The position numbers and the translations under genes are program-made. Shown here piece by piece: positions 17,814 to 27,235 of a stretch of DNA of 39,027 nucleotides (position 1 is the first letter of the stretch; every line of letters starts with the position of its first letter). The notes under the pieces are model-generated. The model ran no database searches. It was not told where the DNA came from and saw only the letters and a program-made list of their open reading frames with translations. Source of the stretch: an uncultured bacterium (lineage in GTDB: Bacteria; Bacillota_I; Bacilli_A; RF39; UBA660); NCBI GenBank assembly GCA_949291455.1, contig CASEVQ010000003.1, forward strand, positions 1 through 39,027. Direction: 5' to 3'.

Positions 17814-18359
17814 TTATATGTATATTTTTTCTTTCTTTTTATTAATTTTTTCTTCTAACTCTAATAAAACAATTTTTCCAGTTTCTAAAGTTTTATTAAC
17901 ATCAATTAATCGTTGATTTTTTGATCCTCTGAATTTTGCCTCTAAACTTTTCAATTTATAAATAAACCTTCCATCAACTAAAACATCTATTTCTTTTAAA
18001 AAATCCATTATAATAGCATCTTCTTTACTTTTTTTTATAAGTTGCTCATAAGTATATCCTGTATAACACCAAACATTTAAATTAATTTTATGACAGTATT
18101 TTGCAATTTCTAGGCATGCATCCGGTTGTTCAAAAGGATCACCTCCAGAAAATGTAACTCCTTCTTCACAATCTAATGAATTAATCTCTTTTTTTAATTC
18201 TTCAATATCTTCTAAATAGCCTCCATTATAATCATGAGTTTCAGGATTATGACACATAGGACAATTATGTGGGCATCCTTGAGTCCAAATAACTGCCCTT
18301 AGTCCTTTTCCATCAACAATACTGCCTCTTTGTAATTTACTAGCTAATCTTATAAACAT
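17814..18359 (-). CDS. nrdG: Anaerobic ribonucleotide reductase activating protein (radical SAM)
   Basis: NrdG uses a [4Fe-4S] cluster and S-adenosylmethionine to install the glycyl radical on class III ribonucleotide reductase. The cluster motif CxxxCxxC is at C29, C33 and C36 (GCPHNCPMCHNPETH), preceded by VIWTQ. The SAM-binding GGDPFEQP follows at about 72-79. At 181 aa the length is normal. It is the last gene of the nrdD operon, starting 3 nt after the stop of the glycyl-radical mini-gene. The immediate stretch before its ATG is A-rich without a clear ribosome site, so translation may be coupled to the mini-gene. Its product needs strict anaerobiosis to work. Confidence 0.95.
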   Translation of the reverse strand: MFIRLASKLQRGSIVDGKGLRAVIWTQGCPHNCPMCHNPETHDYNGGYLEDIEELKKEINSLDCEEGVTFSGGDPFEQPDACLEIAKYCHKINLNVWCYTGYTYEQLIKKSKEDAIIMDFLKEIDVLVDGRFIYKLKSLEAKFRGSKNQRLIDVNKTLETGKIVLLELEEKINKKKEKIYI

Positions 18360-18362
18360 ATT

Positions 18363-18533
18363 TTAAAAAGAATGTTTTACACGATCATGTTCTTCGGCAC
18401 GTTTGCTATTATTGAACCTATCAACAGTTCCTACAAGGTAACCAGTAATTCTTCTGATTCTTTCAAATCCTACTCCTTCTCCTGTAGTTTTCTTTTCTTT
18501 TTGTGTTGTTTCAAACTCTAATTCTTTTTTCAT
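18363..18533 (-). CDS. Separate glycyl-radical C-terminal segment of class III RNR, 56 aa
   Basis: This short gene has its own ribosome site (GAGGT, 9 nt before the ATG). After a lysine-rich lead it encodes FERIRRITGYLVGT followed by DRFNNSKRAEEHDRVKHSF. Known NrdD proteins such as that of E. coli end with an RRVCGYLG glycyl-radical loop, then an N-x-GK-containing stretch and RVKH, so these 56 residues equal the final part of NrdD, including the radical glycine in RITGYLVG. The large nrdD gene just upstream stops before this part. The product is probably an obligate partner that binds NrdD and carries the radical, comparable to the spare-part protein GrcA (YfiD) for pyruvate formate-lyase. 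It lies between nrdD (23 nt) and nrdG (3 nt). Confidence 0.82.
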   Translation of the reverse strand: MKKELEFETTQKEKKTTGEGVGFERIRRITGYLVGTVDRFNNSKRAEEHDRVKHSF

Positions 18534-18556
18534 TTTTATTTACCTCTTCCTTTCTT

Positions 18557-20872
18557 TTATCTACAATCACATTGTAACGATGTGATTTTTTCTAAACTTA
18601 CTCCTTCACCCTCACGGCGTCCACATTTTGGACAAACATCTTTGATTATTCCAACATATCCACAAACCGGATCTCTATCTACTGGGTGATTTACTGCTCC
18701 ATAACCTATTCCCGCTTCTTTCATTATTCTAACTACTTTTTCGAATGCTTCTAAATTTTCAGAAGTATCACCATCCAACTCTATATATGATATATGACCT
18801 GCATTAGTAAGTGCATGATATGGTGCTTCTAGAGTTATTTTTTTCTTTATAGTAATTGGGAAATAAACTGGTATATGGAAAGAATTTGTATAATAACTTC
18901 TATCAGTAACACCCTTTATTTTTCCATATATTGCTTTATCCATTGCAGTAAATCTTCCAGATAATCCTTCGGCTGGTGTTGCTAAACATGTAAAATTCAA
19001 ATTGTATTTTTCACTATATTCATCACATTTTTTTCTTATAAATCCAATTATATCTAATCCTAATTTTTGTGCTTCTTCACTTTCACCATGATGTTCTCCT
19101 ATAAGAGCCTTTAAGCATTCTGCTAATCCAATAAAGCCTATGCTTAATGTTCCATGCTTTAAAACTCTTCTTAATCTGTCATTTGGTTTTAATTTTTCCG
19201 AATCTAGCCATACACCTTGTCCCAATAAAAATGGGAAATTGTAAACTTTTTTATTGCATTGAATTTCAAAACGTTCTAGTAATTGATCTTTTACTAGTTC
19301 TATTAATTCTTCAAATTCTTGATAGAATCCTTCAAAATCAGCTTTTTCTCTTTGTTTTGTTGCAATACCATACTTTAATCCTAATCTTGGCAAATTTATT
19401 GAAGTAAATGATAAATTACCTCTTCCAGGTGTTACTGCTTTGTCTGAATCAACTTCATTTCCTAACACTCTAGTCCTACATCCCATATAGCCAACTTCGG
19501 TATTATAATCTCCTTCTTTATAATACTGTAAATTAAATGGTGCATCTATAAAAGAAAAATTAGGGAATAATCTTTTTGCTGATACTTTACATGCAAGTTT
19601 AAATAAATCGTAATTTGGATCTTCTGGATTGTAATTTATTCCTTCTTTTACTTTAAATATTGATATAGGAAATATTGGAGTTTCTGAATGCCCTAATCCA
19701 GCATCTACTGCTAACAAATAATTTTCCATAACCATTCTTCCTTCAAGTGATGTGTCTGTACCAAAGTTTACTGAAGAAAATGGTACTTGAGCACCAGCAC
19801 GAGAATGCATTGTGTTTAAATTATGTACAAATGCTTCCATTGCTTGATAAGTAATTCTATTAGTCTTCTTATAAGCTTTATCTATCGACATTTCAAAAAG
19901 TCTTTTAACCATTTCATTTTCTTTTATAAATCTTTCAAAATATTCCCAAGTTATTCCAATAGTATCTATTTTATCTATTTCTTTTACTATGCTGTTCATA
20001 TTTATATAACTTTCAAATCCTGAATAATCTAACAAATCCGAAATTGTTTGTTTTAATTGTTTTTTAAATGTCATCAATACTCCTGGGGCTAAATAGAAAT
20101 CAAATGCAGGTATACTTTGACCTCCATGTTGATCATTTTGATTTGATTGAATTGCAATTGCAGCAAGAGCTGAATAACTCATAATATCTTTAGGAGAACG
20201 TAAATGACCATGTCCAGTAGAAAAGCCATTTTTAAATAATTTTTCTAAATCTATTTGCATACAAGTTGTTGTACCCATTGCCATAAAATCTAAATCATGA
20301 ATATGAATATCTCCATCGTCGTGCGCATCAGCAAATTTTTTCTTCATAAGGTAAGATTTTGCAAATTCTTTTGATACTGTAGAACCATACTGTAACATTG
20401 TTCCCATGGCACTATTACCATCAATATTAGCATTTTCTCTTTTAGTATCATCTTCATGAGCACTTTTTAATCCTAAACCTTCTAGTGTTTTTAAAAATTT
20501 ATGTTTCTTTTTATCATCAAAAAACATTTCTCTTGATTGATTTCTTCTCTCACGATAATCTTTGAATGAATGATACACATCAAGATATCCTTTTTTTTGT
20601 AATTCTTCTTCTATTAAGTCTTGAATTTCTTCGATTTTAATTTTTTCCTCATCTTTATATTCTTTTTCTATTCTTGTTATAACTGATTGATAAACTTTTT
20701 GAATATCTTTTTCAGTATATACTTTTCCTGTTTCTACTTCAACATCGTCTGGAATAACAATATTATCAAAACCTTTTTTTATAGCAAGAGCTATTTTAGC
20801 ACCCTCAAAGTCAACCTTTTTACCATTTCTTTTTACTACCTTAAGATTTTCAAAAAAAGTATCTTTATCCAT
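18557..20872 (-). CDS. nrdD: Class III anaerobic ribonucleoside-triphosphate reductase, main chain without glycyl-radical tail
   Basis: NrdD reduces ribonucleotides to deoxyribonucleotides under anaerobic conditions. An N-terminal ATP-cone (about 12-100, VVKRNGKKVDFEGAKIA) is followed by the barrel, with typical stretches such as DIHIHDLDFM, HGGQSIPAFDFYLAPG and MHSRAGAQVPFSSVNFG. The C-terminus has Cys 737, 747, 750, 768 and 770 (CPKC...CDC), consistent with the zinc site, and then ends at Arg771. The RxxGYLG radical loop that normally follows is absent and is found in the next small gene. The start at 20872 (MDKDTFFENL) is chosen from the upstream AAGGAAG and the ATP-cone position; a 29-residue hydrophobic extension to 20959 looks artefactual. 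Confidence 0.93.
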   Translation of the reverse strand: MDKDTFFENLKVVKRNGKKVDFEGAKIALAIKKGFDNIVIPDDVEVETGKVYTEKDIQKVYQSVITRIEKEYKDEEKIKIEEIQDLIEEELQKKGYLDVYHSFKDYRERRNQSREMFFDDKKKHKFLKTLEGLGLKSAHEDDTKRENANIDGNSAMGTMLQYGSTVSKEFAKSYLMKKKFADAHDDGDIHIHDLDFMAMGTTTCMQIDLEKLFKNGFSTGHGHLRSPKDIMSYSALAAIAIQSNQNDQHGGQSIPAFDFYLAPGVLMTFKKQLKQTISDLLDYSGFESYINMNSIVKEIDKIDTIGITWEYFERFIKENEMVKRLFEMSIDKAYKKTNRITYQAMEAFVHNLNTMHSRAGAQVPFSSVNFGTDTSLEGRMVMENYLLAVDAGLGHSETPIFPISIFKVKEGINYNPEDPNYDLFKLACKVSAKRLFPNFSFIDAPFNLQYYKEGDYNTEVGYMGCRTRVLGNEVDSDKAVTPGRGNLSFTSINLPRLGLKYGIATKQREKADFEGFYQEFEELIELVKDQLLERFEIQCNKKVYNFPFLLGQGVWLDSEKLKPNDRLRRVLKHGTLSIGFIGLAECLKALIGEHHGESEEAQKLGLDIIGFIRKKCDEYSEKYNLNFTCLATPAEGLSGRFTAMDKAIYGKIKGVTDRSYYTNSFHIPVYFPITIKKKITLEAPYHALTNAGHISYIELDGDTSENLEAFEKVVRIMKEAGIGYGAVNHPVDRDPVCGYVGIIKDVCPKCGRREGEGVSLEKITSLQCDCR

Positions 20873-21191
20873 TTTAAAACTCACTTCCTTATCTGTCTTT
20901 AAGATAATTTTAGGCACAAAAAATATATAAGTCAATGCCATTTTTTTACCAATTCTCAAAAAACCTTATAAAATAAGTTTTTTCTCTAAAAAATTATTTT
21001 TTCAAAAAAGTGTAAAGTTAATTTTCTTATTTTTTTTTATTTTTTTATTTTTTAAAATTTGTATTTTTCCCTTATTTTATTAAGGTTTTAATCATTTTCA
21101 CTATTTTATATTTTTTTACTTTTTTTAATTTTTTTAAAAAAAGGATTTTTTATAATTTTATTTTTTTATTCTTATTTTTCAACACTTTTTA
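20873..21191. other. Intergenic region upstream of nrdD
   Basis: A very AT-rich stretch dominated by A and T homopolymers. I found no gene, no convincing NrdR box pair and no riboswitch-like structure. It must contain the nrdD promoter, since the gene upstream ends in a terminator, but no clear pair of -35 and -10 boxes stands out among many AT-rich candidates. Confidence 0.5.
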
Positions 21192-21225
21192 TATAAAAAT
21201 ACCTAATAGCAACTTAACTATTAGG
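21192..21225 (-). terminator. Rho-independent terminator after the MscS gene
   Basis: On the minus strand CCTAATAG, an 8-base loop and CTATTAGG form a perfect 8-bp stem (21202-21225) followed by TATTTTTATA. It ends the Ca2+-ATPase/MscS transcript ahead of the nrdD region. Confidence 0.82.
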
Positions 21226-21290
21226 CATGTAAAGTCTTTCTTTTTTAGACAATACTTTAACAACTATTTTTACAATATTATTACATATAG

Positions 21291-22100
21291 TTATTTATTA
21301 TTTTTTACATGAACATCAAGTTGTGGATAAGGGATAGATATTTTATTTTTATCAAACTCTTCTTTTACTTTTTCTTCTAAATTAAATTTTAAATTCCAAT
21401 AATCATCTGTTTTGACCCACACTCTAGTAGTAAATATAAGTGAACTGTCACCGTGTTTTGATAATCTAGCAAAAATTTCTTCATCTTTTAACACGAACTC
21501 TTCATTATTTAAAATATTTAGTAGTATTCTTTTTACTTTATCTACATCACAATCATAACTAACAGAAAAATCTAAATCTAATCTTCTTTTATCTTGCGCA
21601 GAATAATTTATAATTGTTTCATTTGATAATGGACCATTTGGTATTACTATTTTTTTATTGTCAGGTGTTTTTAAAATAGTATAAAAAATAGTTATCTCAT
21701 CAACTGTTCCACTATCGGTATGCGTTTCTATATAATCCCCTACTTTAAATGGTTTAAATACAAGAAGCATAAGTCCCCCAACCATATTTGTGAGTCCACC
21801 TTGTAATGCTAGACCTATTGCAAGAGTTGCTGTTCCAAACACTGTAAGCATTGATGTCATTGGTATACCAATGTAGGCCAATGCTGTTATAACTACTAAT
21901 ATTTTTAAAACAATGCTTACAAAGCTATTAATAAATGTTCGAACACTCTTTTCTAGCTTGTTAAACCCTTTCCCTTTGTTTAATACTTTTATGATAAATT
22001 TAACCAATCTAAATCCTATTAATAAAATTAGTATTAAACCAATTATTCTAAAACCTAAATCTACTAATCCTTCTATTATTTTTTCAACAGCCTTTTCCAT
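21291..22100 (-). CDS. MscS-family mechanosensitive channel
   Basis: MscS channels open under membrane tension to release solutes during osmotic downshock. The 269-aa protein has three membrane helices (about 14-34, 55-75 and 85-118). The pore-lining third helix carries the Ala/Gly pattern FGTATLAIGLALQGGLTNMVGG, and the signature FKPFKVGDYIE follows. A cytoplasmic beta/alpha domain fills the rest. The length matches small MscS proteins. It starts 6 nt after the stop of the Ca2+-ATPase gene, so the two are co-transcribed; a link between calcium or ion homeostasis and osmotic relief is plausible but not shown by the sequence. Confidence 0.93.
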   Translation of the reverse strand: MEKAVEKIIEGLVDLGFRIIGLILILLIGFRLVKFIIKVLNKGKGFNKLEKSVRTFINSFVSIVLKILVVITALAYIGIPMTSMLTVFGTATLAIGLALQGGLTNMVGGLMLLVFKPFKVGDYIETHTDSGTVDEITIFYTILKTPDNKKIVIPNGPLSNETIINYSAQDKRRLDLDFSVSYDCDVDKVKRILLNILNNEEFVLKDEEIFARLSKHGDSSLIFTTRVWVKTDDYWNLKFNLEEKVKEEFDKNKISIPYPQLDVHVKNNK

Positions 22101-22106
22101 ACTAAA

Positions 22107-24770
22107 TTAACCTCTTTTTCTAAACTTAATCTTTTTAAATATTTCCATAACTATAAGAACAGGTACACTAGCTAAAAATATATATAGAATATCTATCCAT
22201 GGCATGCTGTTTGTTTTTAGGAAATGACTTAAAACATCTACTTCCATCACAATAATTTGAAGTATAATTGCTCCAAAAATACTAAAAGCAATAAACCAAT
22301 TTCTAGATATTGGCAATTTAAAAGTTGATATTTTTTCACTACGACAATTAAGTGCATGTAAGTTTTGCATAAATACCATTAACATCATGATATATCCACG
22401 GGCTGTATCTACTGGCATATTAATTATTTTTATTAGATATACCCAAACAGCAAAAACAATTAATCCTATCGTAAATCCTGCTAACAATGTTTGCTCTAAC
22501 ATAAGTTTATCAAAAATTGATTCTTTGGGATTACGTGGTTTTTCATTCATAATTTCCTTTTCTTCTCTTTCAAATGATAATGCCATATCTTGTAATCCAT
22601 CCGTTACTATATTTAGCCATAACAATTGAATTGCAACAAGTGGAACATCTAAATTAAATATTATTGAAAGAGTAAAGAACAATACTTCTGATAAACCGCA
22701 AGATAATAATAAATAAACAACTTTTCTTATATTACTATAAGCGTTTCTTCCTTCTTCGATACCTGAAACAATGGACATAAAATTATCATCTAAAATTATC
22801 ATTTTACCAGTTTCTTTAGCAACATCGGTACCACTACCCATAGCAATTCCTATGTTCGCTGTCTTAATTGCAGGTGCATCATTTACACCATCACCAGTTA
22901 CAGCAATAAATTCGCCCTGTCTTTTAAACGAATTTACTATTTCTAGTTTTTGAATTGGCGTGACCCTTGTAAATACTTTCTTATTTTTTATAAATTTATC
23001 AAATTCTCTATTTCCCTTAGCAAGATATTCTTCTATCTCATTGCCATTAGCAACTTCTTCCTGTGAACTGCTAAGTCCCAACTCTTTAGCAATAGCGAAG
23101 GCAGTTAGTGGATGATCACCTGTAATCATAACAACTTTAATACCAGCTTTTTTACATTCCTTTATTGATTCAATAGTTTCTTTTCTAATTGGATCTATAA
23201 AAGCCACTAATCCAATAAAAGATAATTTAGGTATATCTTCGTCATTTAATAATTCTTTTTTTGGTACATCTTCTAATTTATTAGATTTAGCTAAAGCTAT
23301 AACACGATATCCAGATTTTGCTAGATAATTATTTTGTTGTTGTATTTTTTTCATATCTAGTTTTTCTTTTTTAGAATCAACAATCATAGTATCACAAAAA
23401 GATAGAACTTTTTCTAAAGATCCTTTTACAGTACAAAAGTTGTCGCCATTTTCTTGGTAAAAAACTGCTGAATATTTTTTTTCAGATTCATATGGTATTT
23501 TCTTTAATTCTAAATAATTTCTTTCAACGTTAAGTTTTTCTCCTAGTGCTAAAAATGCTATATCAATTGAATCTCCAAAGCTTTTCCATTTATTATGTTC
23601 TTTTTTTAATGAAGCTTCATTGTTTATTACACCCAATTTAGCAATAGTTATAGCATCATTTATCTTAGCATTATCGATGCATATAACTTTTCCATCTCCG
23701 TTATAACCTGTACCTTCAATTTCAAAAAGTGAATCATCTGGTAATAAGATGCGCTTAGCGGTTTGTTCATTTACCGTTAATGTTCCTGTTTTATCACTAG
23801 CTATTACTGTGCAGCTTCCTAGACTCTCTACTGAATTTAACTTTTTTACTATTACGTTTTTCTTAGACATTCTATGTGATCCAATAGTTAATGCTAAAGT
23901 TAATGCCAGTGGTAAGCCTTCTGGCATAGCTGATACAGATAATGCTACAACGGAAATAAAGACATCTTTAATATTTTCACCTTTAAAAATCATTACACAA
24001 GTTAATAATATAGCAATAATAACTATTATTATAGTAATTTGTTTTGAAAGTTTTTCCATCCTAATAACTAAAGGCGACTTTTCATCTTTTGTTTCTAAAA
24101 CTTTACTAGAAATTTTTCCTATTTCAGTATTTGCCCCAGTCTCTACAACTATAGCAGTTGCTCTTCCAGTTACAATAGAAGTTCCACCAAAAACCATATT
24201 AGATCTATCTGATATAGCTATATTTTCTTCTAATATACTATTATTTTTTACTGAAGCTAATGATTCACCAGTAAGTACAGACTCATCAGCAGTAAGGTTT
24301 AAAGAAGATATAATTCTTAAATCAGCAGAAACTTTGTTACCACTTTCTAGTAAAACAATATCACCAACAACTAATTCTTCAGAATCTACTATTTTCTCTT
24401 TTCCATCTCTTATAACTTTACTTTTTACTTTTATTAATTTTTGTAGGCTTTCTGCTTCTTTTCCAGCTTGCCATTCTTGAACTGTTCCAAAAATGGCATC
24501 TATCATAATGATAAATATTATTGCTATACAGTCAATATATTCTTTAGCTAAGAAAGAAAATATTCCTGCAATTATCATTACAATAACAATCGGACTTGTA
24601 AACTGTGAAAAGAATATTTTTAGTAGTCCATCTTTTTTTTCTTTTGGTAAAACATTTTTACCATATTTCTTTAGTCTTTTCTTTACTTCTTCATTTGTTA
24701 AACCATTTTCATTGCTATCTAATATTTTATAAATATTTTCAATACTATTGTTATGCCATTTATTATTCAT
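22107..24770 (-). CDS. P-type (P2) calcium-transporting ATPase
   Basis: An ATP-driven cation pump, probably exporting Ca2+. The phosphorylated Asp is in DKTGTLT at about residue 325. TGES (actuator domain), PEGLPLALTL (ion-binding helix 4), MITGDHPLTA and TGDGVNDAPA (hinge) are all present, along with about ten membrane helices. The PEGLP form of helix 4 and the length of 887 aa match SERCA/PMCA-like bacterial calcium ATPases better than heavy-metal or potassium pumps. Na+/K+-type or Mn2+ transport cannot be excluded from motifs alone. A strong GAGAGGT precedes the ATG. First gene of the two-gene operon with the MscS channel. Confidence 0.93.
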   Translation of the reverse strand: MNNKWHNNSIENIYKILDSNENGLTNEEVKKRLKKYGKNVLPKEKKDGLLKIFFSQFTSPIVIVMIIAGIFSFLAKEYIDCIAIIFIIMIDAIFGTVQEWQAGKEAESLQKLIKVKSKVIRDGKEKIVDSEELVVGDIVLLESGNKVSADLRIISSLNLTADESVLTGESLASVKNNSILEENIAISDRSNMVFGGTSIVTGRATAIVVETGANTEIGKISSKVLETKDEKSPLVIRMEKLSKQITIIIVIIAILLTCVMIFKGENIKDVFISVVALSVSAMPEGLPLALTLALTIGSHRMSKKNVIVKKLNSVESLGSCTVIASDKTGTLTVNEQTAKRILLPDDSLFEIEGTGYNGDGKVICIDNAKINDAITIAKLGVINNEASLKKEHNKWKSFGDSIDIAFLALGEKLNVERNYLELKKIPYESEKKYSAVFYQENGDNFCTVKGSLEKVLSFCDTMIVDSKKEKLDMKKIQQQNNYLAKSGYRVIALAKSNKLEDVPKKELLNDEDIPKLSFIGLVAFIDPIRKETIESIKECKKAGIKVVMITGDHPLTAFAIAKELGLSSSQEEVANGNEIEEYLAKGNREFDKFIKNKKVFTRVTPIQKLEIVNSFKRQGEFIAVTGDGVNDAPAIKTANIGIAMGSGTDVAKETGKMIILDDNFMSIVSGIEEGRNAYSNIRKVVYLLLSCGLSEVLFFTLSIIFNLDVPLVAIQLLWLNIVTDGLQDMALSFEREEKEIMNEKPRNPKESIFDKLMLEQTLLAGFTIGLIVFAVWVYLIKIINMPVDTARGYIMMLMVFMQNLHALNCRSEKISTFKLPISRNWFIAFSIFGAIILQIIVMEVDVLSHFLKTNSMPWIDILYIFLASVPVLIVMEIFKKIKFRKRG

Positions 24771-24840
24771 ATTACCTCTCCATTATTAAATTTCTAATAT
24801 TAGTATACCATTAATTTATTAGTTTTAAAATATTAAGTAC

Positions 24841-24867
24841 AAAAAAAGAACATTTATTCAATGCTCT
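24841..24867 (-). terminator. Rho-independent terminator overlapping the end of the ABC permease gene
   Basis: AGAGCATT, a 5-base loop and AATGTTCT (one G-T pair) form a stem on the minus strand followed by seven T. The upstream arm includes the last codons of the permease. It closes the transcript that enters from the T7SS side. Confidence 0.8.
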
Positions 24868-27235
24868 TTAGAGATTCTATCATATTTATTTTCTTTAAAT
24901 TAAAATATGAAAATACACTTATGATAATCGTAAATATTATAGTTATTATTATGGAATAAACATAACAATTAATTGAAAAATCAACAGGTATTACCATTAT
25001 ATCTAATTCACACGTTTCAATAATAGCAAAACTTAAAAAATAACCTAAAATTAATCCAATGAATATTCCTATAATAGTTAACAATATACTTTCTTTTTCA
25101 ACATAATTATGTACTTCATGATCATAAAAACCTAGTACTTTTATTGTAGCAAGTTCTCTTATCCTTTCACTTATATTTACATTAGATAAATTATATAATA
25201 CAGAAAATGCTAATATAGCAGCAGATATAATAAGAACTACAACAACATAATTTAAATTTTCCATAATGTCATTAAATAAATTAGCTGTCGTTTTTGTTAC
25301 AATTGCTTGGGCAAAAACATTGTCTTTTAATATTTCTTCAGCAACTTTTTTTTGTGAATCTTCTTCGTCATATATAGTATTTATTAAAACGGCATTAAAA
25401 GATGGTTCTTCATCATATATATATTTATAAATATCTTGAGACATATAAACATAATGATATAAATAATTTTCACAAATATTATTTATTTTAACTTTTACTT
25501 TTTTATCACTAGAATTAATTATTTCTATTTCATCACCAATTTCAACATCTAATAATTCGGCTAATTTATTAGTTATTATTACACCGTCGTTAATAGAAAT
25601 TTTTTTATTACTTTTTGAATTTTTTATTTTTATAAAATTATCTATATCCAGATTTTCAAATACCATTAAATATGTTTCATCAACTTCATTATCATTTTTT
25701 TGAACAGTTAAAGTTTGAGTCATTATTTTTTTATAGTCGGTTATATCATTATTTTTTTCCAAATTTTCAAGTTCATTGTCATTTAGTCTATTCAACGATA
25801 TAGCTTCAATATCATATTGAAATATATTTCCATATTGTGAAGGTAACAAACTACTTACAGATTCTTTTAATGCAAATCCTGAAAATATTAAAGCTGTACA
25901 TCCAGCAATACCTATTATTGTCATTAAAAATCTTTTTTTATAGCGAAAAATATTTCTAACAGTAACTTTACTAGTAAAGCTTAATTTATTCCAAATAATA
26001 CTAATTCTTTCTAATAATACTCTTTTACCAATCTTAGGTGCTTTAGGACGCATTAATACTGCTGGATTATTTTTTAGCTCTTTAACGGTTGCATATATTG
26101 TTGCACCTATTATACAAAAATATGATAATAATAAACCGAAAAATGAAAAAGAAAGATTATAACTAACCATTAATTTTTTTGTTGTATACATTATCTCATA
26201 CATTGAATAAATAAGTCTAGGAATTAAGTTTACACCAATAATAATTCCTACTATTCCACCAATAACACTTGCAATACTTGCATAAATAACGTATTTTGAT
26301 GCAATATCAAAACTACTATACCCCATAGCTTTTAATGTTCCAATTTCAACTCTTTGTTCTTCTACCATTCTTGTCATTGATGTTAAGCTTATTAAAACCG
26401 CTACTACAAAAAAGATAACAGGAAATATTTTGGCTATATTGTCAATTCGTTCTGTGTCTTGAATAAAACTTATATAACCTGTGTTTTCTGTCCTATTCGT
26501 TATATATGCATTATCGTAAATTTGACTAATTTTATTTTCAATATTGTTTACTTCTTTTAAATAAGCATTACTATAAGTTTCTTTATTGCTGTCAATTGTA
26601 ATATACATATTTGTATAAATATTATCATGTGCAAAATTATCTTTAGGCATATATAAAAAATAATCAATTGTTCCAGAAGCTAAATTAGTATTTCCACGTA
26701 CTGAAGATAAATAGAGTGAAGAATTTACTATTCCAACTACTTTTACTTTTTTAGATTTTAATAGATTATAATTATCAGTAATTTCAATATAATCACCAAT
26801 AGAAAATTTAGGATCATTAATTAAAATTTTTTCATCGATTACACATTCATCGTAATTTTCTGGCATTCTTCCATCAACTAAATTCAATTGATTGATATCT
26901 TCTAAAATACTATATATTCTAACAACAGGTTTATTATCATCATAAGTTACAATATCATCATATGAAATTCCTAATTCTACATTTTCGATTCCATCTATTT
27001 CAAGTATATTGTCCTTATCTATGGAAGTAAACGCTGTTGAGGTTAATTCAATATCATAAGTATTTAAATCGTTAAAATAACTTTCTAAAGTATTTTTCAT
27101 GCTTGGAGAAGTAGCTTTTATACCTGCAAAAAAACCTACCCCCAAAAGTGACATAAACACAAGAGAAATAAATATTTTTTTTCTAGCTTTAATTTCTAAA
27201 AAAGCTGTTTTTAACAATTTAAATTTCATTACCAT
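24854..27235 (-). CDS. MacB/FtsX-type ABC transporter permease, 793 aa
   Basis: A large permease with two FtsX-like units. An N-terminal membrane helix (about 14-36) precedes an extracellular domain. Three helices lie at about 265-390 around EQRVEIGTLKAMGY, and another helix (about 435-455) precedes a second extracellular domain. A final three-helix FtsX unit lies at about 655-790 around IRELATIKVLGFYDHEV. The E-x-ATxKxxGF coupling motif appears in both units. Such permeases work with a LolD/MacB-like ATPase, move substrates outward or act mechanically on the envelope rather than importing. The start overlaps the ATPase stop by 7 nt (ATGGTAA), so the two are translationally coupled. Substrate unknown. 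Confidence 0.92.
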   Translation of the reverse strand: MVMKFKLLKTAFLEIKARKKIFISLVFMSLLGVGFFAGIKATSPSMKNTLESYFNDLNTYDIELTSTAFTSIDKDNILEIDGIENVELGISYDDIVTYDDNKPVVRIYSILEDINQLNLVDGRMPENYDECVIDEKILINDPKFSIGDYIEITDNYNLLKSKKVKVVGIVNSSLYLSSVRGNTNLASGTIDYFLYMPKDNFAHDNIYTNMYITIDSNKETYSNAYLKEVNNIENKISQIYDNAYITNRTENTGYISFIQDTERIDNIAKIFPVIFFVVAVLISLTSMTRMVEEQRVEIGTLKAMGYSSFDIASKYVIYASIASVIGGIVGIIIGVNLIPRLIYSMYEIMYTTKKLMVSYNLSFSFFGLLLSYFCIIGATIYATVKELKNNPAVLMRPKAPKIGKRVLLERISIIWNKLSFTSKVTVRNIFRYKKRFLMTIIGIAGCTALIFSGFALKESVSSLLPSQYGNIFQYDIEAISLNRLNDNELENLEKNNDITDYKKIMTQTLTVQKNDNEVDETYLMVFENLDIDNFIKIKNSKSNKKISINDGVIITNKLAELLDVEIGDEIEIINSSDKKVKVKINNICENYLYHYVYMSQDIYKYIYDEEPSFNAVLINTIYDEEDSQKKVAEEILKDNVFAQAIVTKTTANLFNDIMENLNYVVVVLIISAAILAFSVLYNLSNVNISERIRELATIKVLGFYDHEVHNYVEKESILLTIIGIFIGLILGYFLSFAIIETCELDIMVIPVDFSINCYVYSIIITIIFTIIISVFSYFNLKKINMIESLKSIE

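Noticed and set aside
20873-20959. 29-residue N-terminal extension of NrdD
   Set aside because: It is hydrophobic, absent from other NrdD proteins, and the internal ATG at 20872 has a suitable upstream AAGGAAG and directly precedes the ATP-cone.
20873-21290. NrdR box or riboswitch upstream of nrdD
   Set aside because: No paired 16-bp NrdR-like repeats or conserved riboswitch core could be seen in this homopolymer-rich stretch.
23749-24480. A 243-codon plus-strand open frame inside the Ca2+-ATPase gene
   Set aside because: It is antisense to a gene with complete P-type ATPase motifs, shows no domain, and has the biased composition of a shadow frame.
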